From: JBGTKH01 sp041744735
Lineage (GTDB): Bacteria; Planctomycetota; Planctomycetia; Pirellulales; Pirellulaceae
Reading direction: 5' to 3'
Assembly (NCBI GenBank): GCA_041744735.1
Contig: JBGTKH010000343.1
Location: forward strand, 1 to 8,867
DNA length: 8,867 nucleotides
In this document: piece after piece, positions 1 to 6,696 of the stretch
Layout of the letters: every line of letters begins with the position of its first letter
Position numbering within the stretch: the first letter of the stretch is position 1
The notes under the pieces: model-generated
The model's database searches: none
What the model was told of the DNA's origin: nothing
The model's input: only the letters and a program-made list of their open reading frames with translations
Position numbers and translations under genes: made by a program

Positions 1-1
1 G

Positions 2-2221
2 TGCCTGTCGATGCTGGCGGCACGCGCGTTGGCGGCGGACGAACGCACGGGCGAGCAGATTTATCGGCAGCAGTGTGCGTTGTGTCACGGAGCGGCGGGC
101 GAGGGGACGAAGGACCATTACGGCAAGCCGCTGATCGGCGACCGGCCGGTTGCGGAACTGGCGACGGTGATTGCCGAGACGATGCCCGAAGACGACCCTG
201 AGTCATGCACGGGGGACGATGCTCAGAAGGTCGCGGCTTACATTTACGATACGTTCTATTCGAGAGCTGCGCAGGCTCGTAAAGATCGTCCGCGAATCGA
301 ACTGTCGCGGTTGACCGTGCGGCAATATCAAAACGCGGTGGCGGATCTGATCGGCAGCTTCACGCCGCCTGGCAATTGGGACGAACAGCGCGGGCTGCGG
401 GCAGAGTACTTTAAGGACCGGCGATTCCGCGACCGGGCACTGACGCGGCAAGACGCGATGATCGACTTTGATTTCGGTCAATCCAGTCCGGACAACGACA
501 AGCTTGCTAAAGATGAATTCGCGATCCGCTGGGACGGTGCCGTGCTGGCGCCGGAGACGGGCGAGTATGAGTTTATCATCAAAACACAGAACGGGGCGCG
601 GCTGTGGGTGAATGATTCGCAGCGGCCGTTGATCGACGCTTGGGTGCGGTCGGGCACCGACATCGAACGCCGCGAGTCGATGCGCCTGCTGGGCGGCCGC
701 GTGTATCCGCTGCGGCTGGAATTCTTCAAGTCGAAAGAAGGCAAAGAGACATCGGCATCCATCGCGCTACTTTGGAAGCCGCCGCATCAAGTCGACCAGG
801 TGATCCCGCAGCAGAATTTATCGCCGAATCGTGTCCCCATGACGTTCGTCGTTACAACTCCCTTTCCGCCCGACGACCGCAGCACCGGCTATGAGCGCGG
901 AACGTCGGTGTCGAAGGAATGGGATGAAGCCACCACGTACGCGGCGATCGAAGTCGCGGGCTACGTCGCCAACAACGTGCAGCAGTTGTCGGGCGTGAGT
1001 AACACCGCCAGCGATCGCCAGCAGCGATTGCGGGAATTCTGTTACCGGTTCGCTGAGCGTGCGTTTCGGCGGCCGTTGTCGCCGGATCAAAAGCCGTTTT
1101 TCGTCGACCGGCAGTTTGAGGGCGCGAGCAGCCCCGAGACGGCCGTCAAGCAGGTCGTGTTGCTGGTTCTCAAGTCGCCGCGGTTCTTGTATCGCGAAGT
1201 GAGTGCCGGCGATCTCGATCAGTACGATGTGGCGAGCCGAATCTCGTTTGCGTTGTGGGATTCGCCGCCGGACCAACCGCTACTGGACGCGGCGGCTAGC
1301 GGTCAATTGAATTCGCACGAGCAGATCGCACGGCAGGCGGAGCGGATGCTGGGTGACTTACGCTCGAAAGCGAAAGTCCGCGAATTCTTTCACCAGTGGC
1401 TGCGCATCGACGAGATTCACGACGTGTCGAAAGACCCTGAGCTGTTTCCTGAATTCAACGAAACGGTTCTGTCTGATTTGCGGTTCTCGCTCGATCGTTT
1501 CATCGACGACGTGGTGTGGAGCGAAGCGTCGGATTTTCGTCAACTGCTGCTGGCCGATTGGCTCTACATGAATGGCCGGCTCGCGGGGACGTATGGAGTT
1601 GATCTGCCGGCGGACGCGCCGTTTCAAAAGGTGTCGCTGGACCCGCAACAGCGGGCCGGCGTGTTGTCGCATCCGTTTTTGCTCACGGGCTTCGCTTACC
1701 ATTCGACAAGTTCGCCGATTCACCGCGGCGTGTTCATCAGTCGCAGTTTGTTGGGCCGGTCGCTACGCCCGCCGCCGGATGCGGTGACTCCGCTGGCCCC
1801 CGATCTGCATCCGGACCTAACAACCCGCGAACGCGTGCTTCTGCAAACCAGCCCGATGGCGTGCCGCACGTGTCACGACATGATCAATCCGCTGGGACTT
1901 TCGCTGGAACACTACGACGCCATCGGCCGATATCGAAGCCAGGAAAAAGGTCGTGCAATCGACGCGGGCGGCCAGTACAATACGCTGGCCGGCGAGACGG
2001 TCGCATTCGCGGGCGTGCGTGAAATGGCCACATTTCTGGCCAACTGCCCGGAAACGCACGCGGCGTTTGTCGAACAACTGTTTCACCACGTGGTCAAGCA
2101 GCCGGTCGGCGCTTTTGGACCGGATCGGCTGGATGAATTGCAAAACTCGTTTCGTGGAAATGAGTTTAATATACGACGGCTTTTAGTGGAGATAACGGCA
2201 GCATCGGCGCAGCGGTTGTAG
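2..2221 (+). CDS. PSD/PSCyt-family (DUF1592/DUF1588/DUF1585) c-type cytochrome with PA14 insert, 5' partial
   Basis: Probably a periplasmic or cell-surface haem protein of unknown reaction, from a family expanded in planctomycetes. The frame is open to the window edge. The first Met (base 11) leaves only a stub of a signal peptide (LSMLAARALA, then ADE), so the true start lies upstream. Numbering from that Met: haem site CALCH at 22-26; DUF1587-like LTVRQYQNAVADLIG at 101-115; PA14 carbohydrate-binding-like domain about 128-270 (AEYFKD, FAIRWDG, LWVND); DUF1595 near 338 (FAERAFRRPL); DUF1592 about 400-525 (RISFALWDSPPDQPLL); DUF1588 about 547-645 (GVLSHPFLLTG, SPIHRGVFISRSLLG) with a second haem site CRTCH at 618-622; DUF1585 at the C-terminus (FVEQLFHHVVKQPVG). 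The 736 visible residues are normal for the family. The DUF1552 gene follows, the usual partner. The stop TAG lies inside a palindromic repeat. The family is clear; a redox or polysaccharide role is inference. Confidence 0.9.
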   Translation, partial: CLSMLAARALAADERTGEQIYRQQCALCHGAAGEGTKDHYGKPLIGDRPVAELATVIAETMPEDDPESCTGDDAQKVAAYIYDTFYSRAAQARKDRPRIELSRLTVRQYQNAVADLIGSFTPPGNWDEQRGLRAEYFKDRRFRDRALTRQDAMIDFDFGQSSPDNDKLAKDEFAIRWDGAVLAPETGEYEFIIKTQNGARLWVNDSQRPLIDAWVRSGTDIERRESMRLLGGRVYPLRLEFFKSKEGKETSASIALLWKPPHQVDQVIPQQNLSPNRVPMTFVVTTPFPPDDRSTGYERGTSVSKEWDEATTYAAIEVAGYVANNVQQLSGVSNTASDRQQRLREFCYRFAERAFRRPLSPDQKPFFVDRQFEGASSPETAVKQVVLLVLKSPRFLYREVSAGDLDQYDVASRISFALWDSPPDQPLLDAAASGQLNSHEQIARQAERMLGDLRSKAKVREFFHQWLRIDEIHDVSKDPELFPEFNETVLSDLRFSLDRFIDDVVWSEASDFRQLLLADWLYMNGRLAGTYGVDLPADAPFQKVSLDPQQRAGVLSHPFLLTGFAYHSTSSPIHRGVFISRSLLGRSLRPPPDAVTPLAPDLHPDLTTRERVLLQTSPMACRTCHDMINPLGLSLEHYDAIGRYRSQEKGRAIDAGGQYNTLAGETVAFAGVREMATFLANCPETHAAFVEQLFHHVVKQPVGAFGPDRLDELQNSFRGNEFNIRRLLVEITAASAQRL

Positions 2222-2284
2222 CTTGGGACCATTGTCCCGAGCAATTCGCAAAAGCTGTCGCTCGGGTCAATGGACCCAAGCTAC
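2218..2284. repeat. REPIN-like twin-hairpin inverted repeat (family A)
   Basis: Two 25-bp arms (2218-2242 and 2260-2284) are inverted copies with two mismatches, around a 17-nt spacer. Each arm begins at its outer end with GTAG and then holds its own small palindrome with a 4-nt centre (GGGAC-CATT-GTCCC; GGGTC-AATG-GACCC). GTAG followed by a hairpin, doubled in inverse orientation, is the architecture of REPINs. The left GTAG supplies the TAG stop codon of the cytochrome gene. It may also fold in mRNA between the two genes of the pair. Confidence 0.75.
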
Positions 2285-2340
2285 AGTAAATCGCATCCTA
2301 CAGTTTGCAACGGAATGATCAAGAAGTAAGGAGCGGCATC

Positions 2341-3657
2341 ATGACGAACAACCAAACGCGGCGTGAGTTCATTCAGCGGCTTGGCATCGGCGCGGCGGCG
2401 CTGCCGTTCGTATTGAATCTGCCGAGTCTCGGTTTGGCCAACACGCTAGGCCGCAAGCAGCGGCTGGTCATCATGTTCAGCCCCAACGGCGTCGTGCCTT
2501 CCACGTTCTGGCCGGACGAAGAAGGGGCATCGTTCAAGCTCAAAGAGATTCTAAAGCCGCTTGAAACGTTCCGCGACCGAATACTCACGCTGCATGGTGT
2601 CTGCGACAAAGTTCGCGGCGACGGCGACAGTCACATGCGCGGCATCGGCTGCTTGCTCACCGGCATCGAACTCTTCCCGGGCAACATTCAAGGCGGCTCG
2701 CACACGCCGGCCGGCTGGGCCAGCGGGTTGTCGATCGATCAAGAGATCAAGAATCACCTGCAGAGCCGCCCGGAGACGCGCACGCGATTCGGTTCGCTGG
2801 AGTTCGGCGTCGTTGTGCCGGACCGCGCGGATACCTGGACATGCATGGTCTACGCGGGGCCGAACAAGCCGATCGCGCCGATCGACGATCCGTATCAGAT
2901 GTTCGAGAAGCTGTACGGCCGCATGCAGGATCAGCAGGCGCTCAAGAGTATTCTGGACGACGTGCAACAAGACCTGCAGAAGATCGGCGCGGTGGTCAGC
3001 GCCGAAGACCGCCGGCTGTTGGAGGAACACGCCACGTTGGTGCGCGCGATGGAGCAGGAACTGCAAGCCGCCGGCCACGATCAAGTTGGCCACGCGGTGC
3101 CCGAATTGGAACCGGGCGTGCGCGAAGAAAACGACAACATCCCGCGCATCGCCAAGATGCAGATCGACCTGATGGTGAACAGCTTCGTGGCGGACTTCGC
3201 GCGCATTGCCACGCTGCAGATCACGAATTCGGTCGGCGGGGCGCGGATGCGGTGGCTGGGCGTGGATCAGGGACATCACGAACTGTCTCACTTGCCCGAC
3301 AGCGACGAATCGGCTCAGGACAAACTGACCCGCATCAACAAGTGGTACTGCGAGCAGATGGCGTACCTCGCGAAGCGGCTGGCCGAAACGCCGGAACCTG
3401 GCGGCGAGGGGAGCCTGCTGGACAACACGCTGATCATTTGGACCAACGAACTGGGTAAAGGCAATTCGCACACACTGGACAACATCCCGTTTGTGATGGT
3501 CGGCAACGGTCTGGATTTCCGCATGGGTCGAGCGATCAAATTTCCACGCGTCGCTCACAATCGGCTGCTACTGTCGCTGGCCCACGGCTTCGGACACCCC
3601 ATCGAACGCTTCGGCAACCCTGATTTCTGCGGAGATGGACCGCTGTCGCTCTCGTAG
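2341..3657 (+). CDS. DUF1552 (HXXSHH) family protein, Tat-exported
   Basis: Exported protein of unknown activity, the standard partner of PSD/PSCyt cytochromes in planctomycetes. The ATG at 2341 is chosen because TAAGGAG (2327-2333) sits 7 nt upstream and because the protein then starts directly with a twin-arginine signal (TRREFIQRLGIGAAALPF, about residues 5-22). An in-frame TTG at 2305 adds 12 unlikely residues. From this start the protein has 438 residues, a full-length size for the family. Visible family features are KQRLVIMFSPNGV after the signal, GDGDSHMRG, an HxxSH motif (H313, S316, H317 in GHHELSH), TLIIWTNELGKGNSH and FVMVGNG near the C-terminus. The fold is thought to resemble the alkaline-phosphatase/sulfatase-like DUF1501 proteins; that relation is recalled, not computed. 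Co-transcription with the preceding gene is likely (119-bp gap, no clear promoter). The stop codon lies in a REP-like sequence. Confidence 0.92.
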   Translation: MTNNQTRREFIQRLGIGAAALPFVLNLPSLGLANTLGRKQRLVIMFSPNGVVPSTFWPDEEGASFKLKEILKPLETFRDRILTLHGVCDKVRGDGDSHMRGIGCLLTGIELFPGNIQGGSHTPAGWASGLSIDQEIKNHLQSRPETRTRFGSLEFGVVVPDRADTWTCMVYAGPNKPIAPIDDPYQMFEKLYGRMQDQQALKSILDDVQQDLQKIGAVVSAEDRRLLEEHATLVRAMEQELQAAGHDQVGHAVPELEPGVREENDNIPRIAKMQIDLMVNSFVADFARIATLQITNSVGGARMRWLGVDQGHHELSHLPDSDESAQDKLTRINKWYCEQMAYLAKRLAETPEPGGEGSLLDNTLIIWTNELGKGNSHTLDNIPFVMVGNGLDFRMGRAIKFPRVAHNRLLLSLAHGFGHPIERFGNPDFCGDGPLSLS

Positions 3658-3676
3658 CCGAACTTGCAAAAGTTCG
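3654..3676 (+). repeat. Solo REP-like hairpin with GCAA loop (family D)
   Basis: GTAG is followed by a perfect 7-bp stem CGAACTT / AAGTTCG closed by a GCAA (GNRA-type) tetraloop. The TAG of GTAG is the stop codon of the DUF1552 gene. The sequence resembles the arms of the repeat at 7568-7630, with two compensatory base-pair changes in the stem. Its last G is the first base of the next repeat. Confidence 0.65.
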
Positions 3677-3745
3677 TAGGATGGACGCCCTCGTCCGTCC
3701 GATGTTTCACGTGGATTCCTGGTCGGACGAGGGCGTCCAACCTAC
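3676..3745. repeat. REPIN-like twin-hairpin inverted repeat (family B)
   Basis: Arms 3676-3700 and 3721-3745 (25 bp each) are inverted copies with two mismatches, 20 nt apart. Both outer ends read GTAG going inward, and each arm contains the small palindrome GGACG-CCCT-CGTCC (4-nt loop). The sequence is unrelated to family A but has the same architecture. It directly abuts the solo REP on its left. Confidence 0.75.
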
Positions 3746-3776
3746 AAACGGTATCACGACCGTTGAATTGGTGTAG

Positions 3777-3806
3777 TTGCGACCGGCGCTTGGAAAGCCG
3801 TATAAT
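3777..3806 (+). promoter_or_regulatory. Sigma-70-type promoter of the radical SAM gene
   Basis: TTGCGA (3777-3782) and a perfect TATAAT (3801-3806) are separated by 18 nt. Transcription would begin near 3813, leaving a leader of about 60 nt before the ATG at 3873. This argues against any start codon upstream of about 3813. Confidence 0.65.
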
Positions 3807-3872
3807 CAAACTATTGACGCCGCTCGCATCCCTGATGCGGCGCCGCGAGCGTCTGTTGCGGGGACGACCGAT

Positions 3873-5336
3873 ATGGATTTTCATGGCGAGGGTTCGATTC
3901 TGCTCGTGTCGTGTTACGAGCTAGGCCACCAGCCGCTGGCTATAGCGTTGCCGCTGGGTTTTCTAGCCCGCGCGGGTTACAAGCCCGTGGCCAACGACAT
4001 TGCGGTCGAGATGTTCGACGTCGAAAAGGCGGCGCGGGCTCGGTTCATCGGTATCGCCGTCCCTATGCACACGGCCATGCGACTCGGCGTGCGCGTGATC
4101 GAGCGGATTCGGCAAATCAATCCGGAGTGTCACATTTGTTGTTACGGTCTCTATGCGTCGTTAAACTCGCAGTACCTGCTGGAGCACGGCGCCGACTCGT
4201 GCATTGGCGGCGAGTACGAAGGGCCGCTGGTCGCGTTGGTCCAGTCGCTTGAAAAGGGCGGCATCGGCGGCAATGGTACGAATGGCGAAGTCGCGGGCGT
4301 GATCCAGAAAGGTCACGCCGCGGGACCGAATCTGCAGCGGCTGCAGTTTGCGGTTCCGGATCGTGGCGTGCTGCCGCCGCTGGAAAAATACGCTCAGTTG
4401 GAACACAACGGCCGGCGGCGCACGGCGGGATACGTGGAAGCCAGCCGCGGCTGTTTGCACTTGTGCACGCACTGCCCGATCCCGCCGGTGTACGAAGGCC
4501 GCTTCTTCATCGTGCCGCCTGAAGTCGTGCTGGAGGACATCCGCCACCAGGTGCAAGCCGGTGCTACGCATATCACCTTCGGCGATCCTGATTTTTTGAA
4601 CGGCCCGAAGCATTCGCTGCGCGTGGTTCGCGCGATGCATGAAGAGTTTCCCGAGTTAACGTTCGACTTCACCGCCAAGATCGAGCATTTGCTGCATCGC
4701 GGCGAAGATCTTCCGGAATTTGCCGCGGCCGGATGTTTGTTCATCATCACGGCCGTCGAATCGCTCAGCGACCGAGTGTTGGAGATTCTGGACAAGCGGC
4801 ACACGCGGGACGAAGTGTCCGCCGCGCTGGGTCTGGTGCGAGACGCGGGCATCGCCATGCGGCCGACGTGGGTCGCCTTCACGCCGTGGACGACGCGGGA
4901 GGATTACTGCGAGGTGTTGCACTTCATCGATGCTAACGGCCTGATCGATCACGTCGATCCGGTGCAATACGCGATTCGGCTGCTGATCCCGCCCGGTTCG
5001 TGGCTGGCCGAGCATCCCGAGACGTTGCCCTACCGCGGGCCGCTGGACGAAGCCGCCTTCACCTATCGCTGGATACATCCCGATCCGGAGATGGACCGAC
5101 TGCAGAAGCAAGTATCGCAGCTCGTGGAGCAAGACGCTAAAGCGGGCGAGGACCCCGCGGCCACATTCTACCGCGTGCTGGATTTGGCTCACGGGCGCCC
5201 GCCCGCGGCTGCCGGCTGTTCGCTGCCTGCCGATCGCCAGCGTGCGCCGCGATTAACCGAAACGTGGTTTTGCTGAGCCGAACCTACCGAGGGTCAGTTG
5301 GACCCTCTCAGCAACAGCACAACGAATATGTTTTAG
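3873..5336 (+). CDS. CUAEP-tail cobalamin-binding radical SAM selenoprotein (UGA 5274-5276 read as Sec)
   Basis: Radical SAM enzyme of unknown substrate. The ATG at 3873 (MDFHGEGSILLVSC) follows GGGGA by 8 nt and lies downstream of the promoter. Residues about 5-125 resemble a B12-binding domain (YELGHQPLA, GIAVPMH, GADSCIGGEYE) without the classical DxHxxG. The radical SAM core carries the 4Fe-4S motif CxxxCxxC at C194, C198 and C201 (ASRGCLHLCTHCP), followed by THITFGDPDFLNGP and TAKIEHLL. The ordinary reading ends ...ETWFC at UGA 5274-5276, but the same frame continues A-E-P and 16 more codons to TAG 5334-5336. Cys467-Sec468-Ala-Glu-Pro matches the tail after which I recall NCBI naming the CUAEP/CCAEP-tail radical SAM family. 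With the SECIS-like hairpin, Sec insertion is strongly supported. The product is then 487 residues. No sel genes are in the window. The true substrate is unknown; a C-terminal Cys-Sec redox pair is inference. Confidence 0.88.
5270..5314 (+). promoter_or_regulatory. Bacterial SECIS element directing selenocysteine insertion
   Basis: A lower stem pairs TTGCTGA (5270-5276, containing the UGA) with TCAGCAA (5308-5314), 7 perfect base pairs. An upper stem pairs GAGGGTC (5289-5295) with GACCCTC (5301-5307), 7 perfect base pairs, closed by the 5-nt loop AGTTG. A 12-nt bulge (5277-5288) lies on the 5' side. The apical loop begins 20 nt after the UGA and has G as its second base, which fits what is known of bacterial SECIS elements (short apical loop with an early G, a few tens of bases downstream of UGA). 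The hairpin is also translated as part of the extended reading frame. Confidence 0.85.
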
Positions 5337-5412
5337 AGGATGCTTACGACGCGATCTCGGCCCTGGGCGAAGAAGAAGACGAGGAACACTGAAACCGATT
5401 CGGGAGAGACGA

Positions 5413-5508
5413 ATGTTCGCATCGTTGTTGGGGATCCTTTTCATCACGCTGCTGCTGTTCATCGCCGTGGGAATCGTGGGCCATCTGCTCTTCGGGCAGC
5501 GTCAGTGA
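5413..5508 (+). CDS. 31-residue single-pass membrane peptide
   Basis: A short gene encoding MFASLLGILFITLL followed by more hydrophobic residues and a C-terminal GHLLFGQRQ. Almost the whole chain is one predicted transmembrane helix (about residues 3-27) with a short polar tail. The ribosome-binding site is good: GGGAG at 5402-5406, 6 nt before the ATG. It starts 76 nt after the stop of the radical SAM selenoprotein and has no obvious promoter of its own, so it may be the second gene of that operon. No family is recognised. It could be a membrane partner, a small stress peptide, or chance; the strong SD and coherent helix favour a real gene. Confidence 0.5.
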   Translation: MFASLLGILFITLLLFIAVGIVGHLLFGQRQ

Positions 5509-5524
5509 GCCTATTTCAGCGTCC

Positions 5525-5664
5525 CACCAATCGTTTGACCGCGACGCAATGGGGAGCGGGGCGGGCGGCGTCATGCAAACCCAGGTTTGTGCTACCAACT
5601 GAGATCGCAGGACCACGTCTCCTCCCGCGATCCGCGTTGTTGGGTCGCGGTTAAACGAATGGTG
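5525..5664. repeat. MITE-like element with 25-bp terminal inverted repeats
   Basis: Termini 5525-5549 and 5640-5664 are inverted copies (CACCAATCGTTTGACC... against the reverse complement CACCATTCGTTTAACC...) with three mismatches in 25. The 90-bp interior holds a REP-like hairpin (5576-5595) and an imperfect hairpin, GATCGC 5603-5608 with GCGATC 5627-5632. There is no open reading frame of interest inside and no clear target duplication. The right end touches the promoter of the helix-hairpin-helix gene, so insertion may have shaped its upstream region. Confidence 0.55.
5576..5595 (-). repeat. Solo REP-like hairpin (minus strand)
   Basis: Read on the minus strand, GTAG (5595-5592) is followed by CA and the hairpin CAAAC-CTGG-GTTTG, a 5-bp stem with a 4-nt loop. 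This is the same GTAG-plus-hairpin layout as the other repeats here, but the stem is short, so it may be chance or a degenerate copy. Confidence 0.35.
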
Positions 5665-5681
5665 TTTTTTTGTGCGAGCGA

Positions 5682-5690
5682 TGCTATAAT
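5682..5690 (+). promoter_or_regulatory. Extended -10 promoter of the helix-hairpin-helix gene
   Basis: TGC-TATAAT is a perfect -10 hexamer with the TGn extension. The matching -35 region is poor (T-rich, no TTGACA), as is usual for extended -10 promoters. Transcription would start near 5697, about 48 nt before the ATG. An 8-bp palindrome CTGTACAG (5692-5699) overlaps the expected start point and could be an operator or chance. Confidence 0.55.
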
Positions 5691-5744
5691 TCTGTACAGT
5701 ATAGGAGCGGCAGATCGAAAACTTGTCGGTACGGAGGTTAGCCC

Positions 5745-6695
5745 ATGAGTGCTCCGCAGCTTACGGAAAACGAACAATCACTTCGCGGCAACACGGACAT
5801 CGCCGGCGACTTGGACGAGATCGCCGAGCTGTTGCAAGCGCAGGGTGCGAATCCATTTCGTGTGCGAGCGTATCAGACGGCCGCCAGCACTCTGCGCCAG
5901 TTGCACGAGCCGGTGCATGAGATTGTCGAACGCGAAGGACTGGCGGAACTCGAGCGCTTGCCCGACATCGGCAAATCGCTGGCGCATACGATCGATCAGT
6001 TGGCACGCAGCGGTCGCGTGCCGCTGCTGGAACGTTTGCGAGGCGAGGATGTACCTGAGCAGATGTTTGCCACGCTGGGCGGCATCGGTTCGCGATTGGC
6101 TCGGCGCCTGCACGAGAAGCTGGGCATTGAATCATTGAGCGAATTACAGGCCGCAGCCTACGACGGCCGATTGGCAAGCGTTCCCGGCATGGGCGACAAG
6201 CGCATCCGGGCGATTCGCGAATCGCTGGCTGGGCGTTTTCGTCAGCTACCGCAATCTGAATCAAATGACAAAGCGGATCGTAAAATGGCGTCGCCCCCGC
6301 CACGTACCGCACAAGGCGAAGAGCCGCCAGTCGACGTGCTGCTGGAGATCGACCGCGAATATCGCCGCTTGGCCGAGCGTGGCCGGCTGCCTCGAATCGC
6401 TCCGCGGCGTTTCAATCCGACCGCTGCTGCCTGGCTGCCCATCCTGCACACCGAGCGCGGCCGTCATCACTACACGGCACTATACTCCAACACCGCGCGG
6501 GCTCACGAACTGGGTGCCACTCACGATTGGGTTGTCATCTATCGCGACGACGACGATGGCCACGGCCAGTGGACCGTGATCACTAGCCGCTTCGGCAAAC
6601 TGCGCGGCCAGCGCATCGTCCGCGGCCGAGAAAGCGAATCTGCGGCCTATTATGAACAAAAGTCGCACCGTCCTCGGCAACTGCAGTTGATTTGA
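5745..6695 (+). CDS. PolX-N-terminal-like helix-hairpin-helix protein lacking a polymerase domain
   Basis: Predicted DNA-binding protein of 316 residues. The start is supported by GGAGG (5733-5737), 7 nt upstream. Residues about 16-165 match the helix-hairpin-helix plus fingers region of bacterial family X DNA polymerases: NTDIAGDLDEIAELL, NPFRVRAYQTAASTL, then three hairpin motifs at LPDIGKSLA (72-80), LGGIGSRLA (111-119) and VPGMGDKRI (146-154). No palm nucleotidyltransferase or PHP domain follows. After a polar linker (165-195) comes another domain, with WLPILHTERGRHHYTALYSN (230-249), ARAHELGATHDWVVIY and GQWTVIT. I recall similar tails in other bacterial HhH proteins of this size but know no function. 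Aligned by eye with DNA polymerase beta, the 5'-dRP lyase lysine (K72) corresponds to Thr82, so lyase activity is doubtful. A role in recognising damaged or gapped DNA is inference. Own promoter; a REPIN follows the stop by one base. Confidence 0.85.
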   Translation: MSAPQLTENEQSLRGNTDIAGDLDEIAELLQAQGANPFRVRAYQTAASTLRQLHEPVHEIVEREGLAELERLPDIGKSLAHTIDQLARSGRVPLLERLRGEDVPEQMFATLGGIGSRLARRLHEKLGIESLSELQAAAYDGRLASVPGMGDKRIRAIRESLAGRFRQLPQSESNDKADRKMASPPPRTAQGEEPPVDVLLEIDREYRRLAERGRLPRIAPRRFNPTAAAWLPILHTERGRHHYTALYSNTARAHELGATHDWVVIYRDDDDGHGQWTVITSRFGKLRGQRIVRGRESESAAYYEQKSHRPRQLQLI

Positions 6696-6696
6696 C

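Noticed and set aside
2551..3558. Long antisense open frame (335 codons) opposite the DUF1552 gene
   Set aside because: Its Arg/His/Val-rich composition is the typical antisense shadow of a GC-rich gene; no start signal and no domain are seen.
3777..3872. Longer radical SAM start at TTG 3777
   Set aside because: That TTG is the -35 box of a good promoter, so the codon would lie upstream of the transcript; the added 32 residues show no family character.
5274..5276. UGA as the ordinary stop codon of the radical SAM gene
   Set aside because: The following codons give the family-specific A-E-P tail and the UGA sits at the base of a strong two-part SECIS-type hairpin.
5262..5280. Programmed -1 frameshift near GGTTTTGC instead of Sec insertion
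   Set aside because: The sequence is not a canonical X-XXY-YYZ slippery heptamer, and the unshifted frame already gives the expected C-U-A-E-P motif.
5340..5654. 104-codon + strand open frame between the radical SAM and HhH genes
   Set aside because: It runs through the membrane peptide gene in another frame and into the MITE-like repeat, with low-complexity Arg/Lys/Thr content.
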